Source of the DNA: UBA7672 sp964529555
Lineage (GTDB): Bacteria; Pseudomonadota; Alphaproteobacteria; Caulobacterales; Hyphomonadaceae
Assembly: GCA_964529555.1 (NCBI GenBank)
Contig: CAZGWV010000043.1
Span: 1 to 28,474 of the forward strand
Length of the DNA: 28,474 nucleotides
Direction: 5' to 3'
The translations under genes were made by a program, and so were the position numbers. The first letter of the stretch is position 1. Each line of letters starts with the position of its first letter. This document shows positions 23,426 through 28,474 of this stretch, piece by piece. The notes under the pieces were generated by a model, which saw nothing but the letters and a program-made list of their open reading frames with translations, was not told the DNA's origin and did no database searches.

Positions 23426-25818
23426 ATGACTGAAGGATCGGTGTTCCGGCCCGACATCCAGGGCATGCGCGCCATCGCCGTGATGGTGGTGCTCGTCTTC
23501 CACGTCTTTCCGGCGGCGCTGCCGGGAGGCTATGTCGGCGTCGATGTCTTCTTCGTGATTTCCGGCTTCCTGATCACGCGCGTGCTGCTCAAGCAGGCGG
23601 AGAAGGAAGGACGTATCCGCTTCCTCGAATTCTACGCGCGGCGGGCGCGCCGTCTTTTGCCGGCGGCCTTCGTCGTGCTGATCGCTGTTGCGGGGCTCAT
23701 CTTCCTGCTGCCGGGGTCGCGCTGGATCGGCACTGCGAACGAGATCGCCGCGAGCGCTCTTTATGCCGAGAACTGGTATCTGGCGCTGCAGGCCGTCGAT
23801 TATCTCAACTCGGCAAACCCGCCGAGCCCGTTGCAGCACTTTTGGTCGCTGTCGATCGAGGAGCAATTCTATTTCGTCTGGCCCGCCCTGATCGCGTTGT
23901 GCGCGGGTGCGGCGGCGATGTTCAAGGCGTCGCTCAGGGTGCTGTGCATTGTTCTGTGTACGCTGATCATCGGCGTATCGCTGTGGTTCTCGGTGACGCT
24001 GTCGCACTCCAATCCGGCTCAGGCTTACTTCTTTTCGCATACCCGTTTCTGGGAACTGGCGGCTGGCGGACTTGCGGCGGCGGTTCTCAAGGATGGACTT
24101 GTCATCCCGCGCCTTGTGCGCGTGCCGCTTGGGCTGGCGGGTCTCGCGGCCATTTTCGCCTCGGCGTACTTCTATTCGGCGGCGACGCCCTTCCCCGGCT
24201 ATGCGGCGCTCGCGCCCGTGATCGGCACGGTTGCGCTGCTGATGTCGGGCCTGCGCGCGCCCGAGCAGCGGGGGGGGGGGCGATCTCATGGCTGCTGGAG
24301 AACCGCGTCTCGCAATGGATCGGCGACATCTCGTATTCGCTTTATCTCGTCCACTGGCCAGTCGTTGTGTTCTACAACGCGCATCTCGATCATGAGCTTG
24401 GCGTGGTCGAAGGCATTGGCGTCATCGCGATTACTATGGCGATTGCGCATGTCTCGAAGTCACTGATCGAAGACACGTTCCGCAATCCGCCCAAGCCGAT
24501 CATAAAGCGGCCCAGAGGCGTGCTGGCTTCCGCGTTTGCCTCGGTTGTGGTCTGTGGCGGCGCAGTGGGCGCGATCTACTATGTAGTTGATCGCGAAGCC
24601 TCCGCCATAGATGCAACTGCTGTTGCCGACTATCCCGGCGCACTGTCGCTGACCGAGAAAGTGACGGCGACAGCGGGCGTGGCGTTCTACCCGCCGCTCA
24701 CCACTGCGCTGTCGGACATGCCGAGCATCTATGCGCGTGGCTGCCATGTCGCCCAGTCCGTCACCGAGCCGAACCCCTGCGTCTTTGGTCCTGCCAATGC
24801 AGCTTTCACCGTCGCACTGATTGGCGACTCCCACGCGGCGAACTGGGAGCCGGCGCTGGAGCAGCTGGCCGAAAAGAATGGCTGGCGGCTGATCACCCAT
24901 ACGAAATCCTCGTGCTCGTTCGTCACGACCCCGATGGTCATCAGAGGCTTGCCTTACCCCTATCCCGAATGCGCTACCTGGTCGGCGAATGTGATGAAGC
25001 TGCTGGAATCCGATCCGCCGGATGTGGCCGTGTTCTCGCAGTTCGCTCAGGGCGCGATCTCTGCCGACGGCATCCGCAGCGAAGCGCACGAGGCGCGGAC
25101 GCAAGCGGTGCTTCAGTCGTGGGAGCGGTTGAAGGCGGCAGGCATTCGCGTCGTGGCGGTGAAGGATACGCCAGAACTGCCGATGGACCCGCTTGAGTGC
25201 ATGGCGAAGCAGGATGACTGCGACGTGCAACTGACGTCGATCAAGCCGAAGTTCGACGCCATCGTGGCTGCGGCGGAGCTGTCTGGCGGCGCTGTACCGG
25301 TGCTCGATTTCGCTCCGCTTGTGTGCCCCGACGGCGTTTGCCGGATGGTGATCGGCAATGTGCTTGTCTGGCGCGATCTGCACCACATCACGAACACCTA
25401 TGCCGAGACCATGGCGGGTGCGTTCGAGCGGGAACTGGTGAAAGCCGCGCCGGCCGCCTCGGTTGCTCCCGGCGGGGCGCCTGTCGTGAAAGCGCCGGAA
25501 GCGGTGGAGTCCGGCACGTTGCGCGTGGTGATGACGTGCGATGCGCTATCCACCAGCGAGGGCTTCTCGCGCATCATCACGCTGGTGAAGGAGGGCGAGG
25601 CCTATAGTCTCAGCCTCGGCGACAAGACGACTTCGCGTTATGAGCTGTGGAGTCTGGTGATCCAGCCGGACAACACGTTCAGCGTGAAGGGCGAATACAC
25701 CGAAGGATCGACCGTGCTGAAGACGCTGGACTTCCGGGGCGTGATCACCAACGGCGCGTTGACAGGCGGCGGGCCGCGCGGCCCGCGCGAATGCACCATT
25801 GAAGGCAAGGTGGGCTGA
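23426..25818 (+). pseudogene. OafA-like acyltransferase with SGNH domain, frameshifted at an 11-G tract
   Basis: Membrane O-acyltransferase likely to acetylate a surface polysaccharide. The first frame (from 23426) has the acyltransferase-3 start FRPDIQGMRAIAV, the R-x10-H motif (Arg15, His26), and GGYVGVDVFFVISGFLIT (34-51). At the 11 Gs of 24270-24280 the frame breaks; read in frame 1 it ends at 24466 with unrelated sequence. The correct sequence continues in another frame (AISWLLENRVSQWIGDISYSLYLVHWP) to 25818, giving about 797 residues if one G is added. The second part carries the SGNH domain (GDSHA near 24826-24840; WRDLHHIT at about 25370-25390) and an extra C-terminal domain of about 100 residues. 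The break may be real, phase-variable, or a sequencing error. Confidence 0.85.
24270..24280 (+). repeat. homopolymer of 11 G at the frameshift
   Basis: Run of 11 G inside the acyltransferase gene, right before the codons for the last membrane helices. A length of 9 or 12 G would keep the full frame open; 11 does not. Tracts of this kind slip easily in replication and in sequencing. Confidence 0.9.
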
Positions 25819-25826
25819 CCCCGCGC

Positions 25827-26678
25827 CTACTGCCGCGTCAATCCCAGCCGCCTGGCGATGGTGTTGTCGATCATGCGTTTTGGCAGGTGGTTGCTCATCC
25901 AGTTGCCGAACGGATCGGGCGTGGCGATGTAGCGGGTCTTGGGATTGGCGGCGGTGAGGGCGGTGTGGACCACTTCGCCGATGCGCTCGGGCGGGAAGCC
26001 CTTCTTTCCCATATCGACCATGTAGCCCTTCACCCTGTTGAGGGATTTAGCGAAGGGCGTGTTGGCGTAGCGCGACACGTCGATGGCGTCGGCCTTGTCC
26101 CATATCGGCGTGGCGACGGCGCCGGGCGCGATGACGATCACGTCGACGCCGTAGATCATCAATTCGCGGCGCAGCGATTCAGACAGGCCTTCGAGCGCGA
26201 ACTTCGAGGTGTTGTAAGGACCGACGAAGGGCATGCCGACCTTGCCGCCAACCGAGCTCATCATGCAGATGCGGCCGGGCTGTTTGCCCTTTGCGTCGGG
26301 CGTGGCGCCCAGAAGCGGTGCGAAGGCCTGCGTGACGATCAACTGGCCGGTGACGTTGACCTCCATCTGCTGGCGGAAGCTGTCGATGCCGACATGGAGC
26401 AGGGGGCCGGGGTTGGCGATGCCCGCATTGTTGACGAGGCCGGCGAGCGTTGCGCTCTTCAGGGCCGCTTCCACCTGCCGCGCGCCGGCGGCTACAGCGG
26501 ACTCGTCGGTCACGTCGAAGATCAGCGGCGTGAAGGCGCCGCCGAATTCATGCTGCAGCCGGTCGGCGTCGGCCTGTTTGCGGACGGAGCCGAAGACGTG
26601 GAAACCGTTTGCGGTGAGCCCCTTCACGCATCCCCAGCCAATGCCGGTGGATGCGCCCGTGACGACGACGGATTTCAT
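25827..26678 (-). CDS. short-chain dehydrogenase/reductase (SDR)
   Basis: Classical SDR oxidoreductase of 283 residues. The Rossmann cofactor motif TGASTGIG is at 7-14, NNAGIA at 83-88, the catalytic Ser at 141-142 (MMSSVGG), and YxxxK as Tyr155-Lys159 (YNTSK). Cofactor choice is uncertain; the Arg and Lys at 33-34 (SVRKQ) would suit NADP. The substrate is unknown. ATG 26678 has AGGAG at a 6-base spacing and starts right at the first strand; the frame is open further upstream to 26789 but that part overlaps the divergent gene. It is convergent with the acyltransferase (8 bp apart). Confidence 0.92.
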   Translation of the reverse strand: MKSVVVTGASTGIGWGCVKGLTANGFHVFGSVRKQADADRLQHEFGGAFTPLIFDVTDESAVAAGARQVEAALKSATLAGLVNNAGIANPGPLLHVGIDSFRQQMEVNVTGQLIVTQAFAPLLGATPDAKGKQPGRICMMSSVGGKVGMPFVGPYNTSKFALEGLSESLRRELMIYGVDVIVIAPGAVATPIWDKADAIDVSRYANTPFAKSLNRVKGYMVDMGKKGFPPERIGEVVHTALTAANPKTRYIATPDPFGNWMSNHLPKRMIDNTIARRLGLTRQ

Positions 26679-26738
26679 GGGATGCTCCTGTATGTGTCGA
26701 TGAGGATATACGCCACCCCCGGCCGGCCGGCCGCCGGT

Positions 26739-26767
26739 TTGTCGAATGCCCGCTTTGCCGCTATGTT
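26739..26767 (+). promoter_or_regulatory. promoter of the Uma2 gene (leaderless)
   Basis: -35 TTGTCG (26739-26744) and -10 TATGTT (26762-26767) with a 17-base spacer. The predicted start of transcription falls at about 26774, the A of the ATG, and no ribosome binding site is visible, so the mRNA may be leaderless. Confidence 0.45.
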
Positions 26768-26773
26768 CGTACC

Positions 26774-27328
26774 ATGAACGCGCTCGCACAGACGCACCCG
26801 CCTTTCACCAGCGCCGAGTTCTATCGGATGGCTGACAAGGGGGCGTTTGCCGGCTTCAGGGTCGAGTTGCGCCGGGGGATGATCCTGAAGATGAGTCCGC
26901 AGCATATTCCGCATGCCCGCATCAAAGCCGATATTCAGCGTGCGCTGGAGGCGGCGCTAAGGAAGGCGGGGCTCAACTGGGAAGTCCTGACGGAGGCGAC
27001 CGTCTCGTTCGGCGGCGGTTTCGAGCCGATGCCGGACATCGTGGTTTTCGATCCGGTCGCGGCCGGTGACGCCCGCACGATTCCCGCCGATGCCGTGAAG
27101 CTGATTGTGGAAGTGTCGGAAACGACGCTCGCGGACGATCTGGGCGAGAAGCGCGAAGACTATGCTGCGGCAGGGCTGGCCGAGTATTGGGTGGCGGATG
27201 TAGCGGCGAAGGCCGTGATCCGTCATGCGGAACCGCAGGGGGGCGGTTTCCGGCAGGTTGAGGCGTCGGTCGGACTGAACCAGTCGTTGAAGATGCTGAC
27301 GCGGGCGGACGTGACGGCGCGGGTTTAG
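26774..27328 (+). CDS. Uma2-family (DUF820) restriction-endonuclease-like protein
   Basis: A 184-residue PD-(D/E)XK-fold protein. Uma2 proteins are widespread, often in many copies, and their biological role is unclear. Candidate catalytic residues are Glu31 (RVELRRGMI), Asp88 (MPDIVVFD), Glu113 (LIVEVSETT) and Lys126 (GEKREDYAAAG), followed by the family ending AEYWVADV. Length is normal. It starts divergently from the SDR gene, seemingly without a ribosome site. There is no partner such as a toxin or methylase next to it. Confidence 0.88.
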   Translation: MNALAQTHPPFTSAEFYRMADKGAFAGFRVELRRGMILKMSPQHIPHARIKADIQRALEAALRKAGLNWEVLTEATVSFGGGFEPMPDIVVFDPVAAGDARTIPADAVKLIVEVSETTLADDLGEKREDYAAAGLAEYWVADVAAKAVIRHAEPQGGGFRQVEASVGLNQSLKMLTRADVTARV

Positions 27329-27347
27329 GCTGGCCAGCCGCGAGGCC

Positions 27348-27522
27348 TCAGTCCTCAATGGTCTCAATCCCGCGCGCCTTGAGACTGGCGAGACCATCGT
27401 GCATGGCCTTGGGCTGTTGGGGTGAATGCCCCTGCCAGTCCGCGACCTCGTCGATGATCCGGTTTGGGGGCGTAGCAGGGCTCGGGTTCGGAGGCGCGGC
27501 CGGCTGGGCGCTCCGTTTCCCT
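27348..27522 (-). pseudogene. possible small coding remnant, unknown
   Basis: On the minus strand a frame ending TGA at 27348 encodes a coherent stretch PPNRIIDEVADWQGHSPQ, then QPKAMHDGLASLKARG and IETIED, with G/C-rich third positions. No ATG, GTG or TTG lies at a suitable place upstream in frame, so it is either a remnant, a gene with a rare start, or chance. I do not recognise a family. Confidence 0.25.
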
Positions 27523-27551
27523 TGACTCTGCCGGGCCTCCGCGCCTAGAGA
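27522..27551 (+). promoter_or_regulatory. likely rpsA promoter
   Basis: -35 TTGACT (27522-27527), an 18-base spacer, and TAGAGA (27546-27551) within GCCTAGAGACC, which resembles the alphaproteobacterial sigma-70 form TTGAC...GCTANAWC. Transcription from it would give a leader of about 160 bases before rpsA. Confidence 0.45.
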
Positions 27552-27717
27552 CCCGCTCCCGCCCTGTGGACAGCCCTCGTGGATGCGCCGGCCAAGCCGG
27601 CTCCCGTTCGCGAAATCCCCTGCTGGTCCGGCGGAAATCTGCTTTCACGCCGCACGACGCGGCGAGACCGCCGGGGCAACCGGCCGGCCCGCAATCATAC
27701 ATTCCATTGGAGACTTG

Positions 27718-28474
27718 ATGCCTACCGCAACCCTTAACCCGACGACCGACGATTTTGCCGCCCTGCTCGACGAGAGCTTCGCCGGTTCCGCCATGATCGA
27801 AGGCCGCGTCGTTCCCGCGACTGTCACCTCGGTCGCCGGCGACTTCATCACCGTTGACGTCGGCCTGAAAACCGAAGGCCGCATCCCGGCCCGCGAATTC
27901 GCCGCCGACGAAACGCAGCCGGCTGTCGGCGCCATCGTCGAAGTCTATCTGGAGCGCATCGAGAACGCGCTCGGCGATGCTGTCCTCTCGCGCGACAAGG
28001 CCAAGCGTGAAGAAGCCTGGACGCGCCTCGAGCGCCTGTCCGAGAAGAAAGAGACCGTCAAAGGCACGATCGTCGGCCGCGTCAAAGGCGGCTTCACCGT
28101 CGACCTCGGCGGCGTCAACGCCTTCCTTCCCGGCAGCCAGGTCGACATCCGCCCGATCCGCGACGTCGGCCCGCTCATGGGTCAGGCCCAGCCGTTCGCC
28201 ATCCTCAAGATGGACCGTCCGCGCGGCAACATCGTCGTCTCGCGTCGCGCCGTGCTCGAAGAGTCGCGTGCGGAACAGCGCGCCGAGATCGTCGGCAACA
28301 TGGCCGAGGGCGAGCGTCGCAAGGGCGTGGTCAAGAACATCACCGACTACGGCGCGTTCGTGGACCTGGGTGGCATCGATGGCCTGCTGCACGTCACCGA
28401 CATGAGCTGGAAGCGCGTGTCGCACCCGTCGCAGGTTGTGGAAGTCGGCCAGGAAGTCGAAGTCCAGATCATCA
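27718..28474 (+). CDS. rpsA: 30S ribosomal protein S1 (3' truncated)
   Basis: RNA-binding protein of the 30S subunit that helps load mRNAs; 252 residues are visible and the gene runs off the right edge. It begins MPTATLNPTTDDFAALLDE. S1 domains lie at about 27-90 (MIEGRVVPATVTSVAGDFITVDVG), 113-180 (VKGTIVGRVKGGFTVDLGGVNAFLPGSQ), and a third at about 200 onward (GVVKNITDYGAFVDLGGIDGLLHVTDMSW). ATG 27718 has GGAG at a 5-base spacing. The long structured leader would suit S1 autoregulation, known in E. coli; this is inference. In related genomes rpsA follows cmk directly. Confidence 0.96.
   Translation, partial: MPTATLNPTTDDFAALLDESFAGSAMIEGRVVPATVTSVAGDFITVDVGLKTEGRIPAREFAADETQPAVGAIVEVYLERIENALGDAVLSRDKAKREEAWTRLERLSEKKETVKGTIVGRVKGGFTVDLGGVNAFLPGSQVDIRPIRDVGPLMGQAQPFAILKMDRPRGNIVVSRRAVLEESRAEQRAEIVGNMAEGERRKGVVKNITDYGAFVDLGGIDGLLHVTDMSWKRVSHPSQVVEVGQEVEVQII

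Larger units (their letters stand above)
27329..27717. other. 389-bp region between Uma2 and rpsA
   Basis: Holds a possible minus-strand coding remnant in its left half (27348 to about 27520), a GTCTCAA/TTGAGAC inverted repeat (27361-27385), the likely rpsA promoter, and a structured rpsA leader with hairpins GCCGGC-CAA-GCCGGC (27587-27601) and CGCCGC-ACGAC-GCGGCG (27648-27664). No complete gene with a normal start is seen. Confidence 0.5.

Noticed and set aside
25769..25786. 18-bp palindrome GCGGGCCGCGCGGCCCGC near the acyltransferase 3' end
   Set aside because: It encodes Gly-Gly-Pro-Arg-Gly-Pro-Arg within the reading frame in a GC-rich genome; a role as terminator is possible but not supported by a T-run.
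27364..28425. Minus-strand ORF of 353 codons
   Set aside because: It runs antisense through rpsA; the plus frame has clear S1 domains and a ribosome site.

Overview
This is a GC-rich chromosomal segment that most resembles an alphaproteobacterium. The pointers are a ccoNOQP-ccoGHIS type cbb3 oxidase cluster, a FixL-like heme-PAS kinase, a FYDLN-type zinc-ribbon protein (TIGR02300) beside aroA, a class II-type EPSP synthase, an lptC-lptA-lptB-rpoN-hpf-ptsN block, and palindromic repeats of the CATCCTTCGAGAC type. Genus cannot be fixed from the sequence; a Hyphomonadaceae/Caulobacterales-like organism is only a guess. One scaffold gap of 100 Ns lies at 17108-17207 and is almost certainly artificial, because 55 identical bases flank it on both sides.

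Layout. (1) 1-6054: cbb3-type cytochrome oxidase and its assembly genes, ccoO (5' truncated), ccoQ, ccoP, ccoG, ccoH/fixH, ccoI/fixI and ccoS, tightly packed or overlapping on the + strand. (2) 6158-8536: an OmpR-type response regulator and, convergent with it, a soluble hybrid histidine kinase whose PAS domain carries the FixL heme-ligand and oxygen-sensing residues. A near-consensus FNR/FixK box (8601-8614) lies in the divergent promoter between the kinase and two small envelope ORFs (a 90-aa lipoprotein and a 34-aa single-TM peptide). Together these suggest a local oxygen-sensing and micro-oxic respiration module. (3) 9187-10728: PagL-like lipid A deacylase, tRNA-Leu(CAG) with a terminator, and a short RNase D. 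(4) 10835-16014: envelope and global-control block with LPS transport (lptC, lptA, lptB), sigma-54 (rpoN), long hibernation factor (hpf) and PTS-Ntr IIA (ptsN), followed by a convergent alpha/beta hydrolase and tRNA-Ala(GGC).

(5) 16897-28474: a mosaic region built around the alphaproteobacterial TIGR02300-aroA-cmk-rpsA neighbourhood. Accessory genes interrupt this core: a GIY-YIG protein beside the gap, a membrane-anchored TIR-domain protein between aroA and cmk, and, between cmk and rpsA, a serine beta-lactamase-like hydrolase, an OafA-like acyltransferase/SGNH protein broken at an 11-G homopolymer, an SDR oxidoreductase and a Uma2-family nuclease-like protein that looks leaderless. Large inverted repeats sit at 16914-16974 and 21747-21873.

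The most interesting points are the FixL-like hybrid kinase with its anaerobox and unknown small envelope proteins, the TIR-TM-unknown-domain protein inserted in a housekeeping locus, and the poly-G tract in the acyltransferase, which could be a phase-variation switch or a sequencing error.
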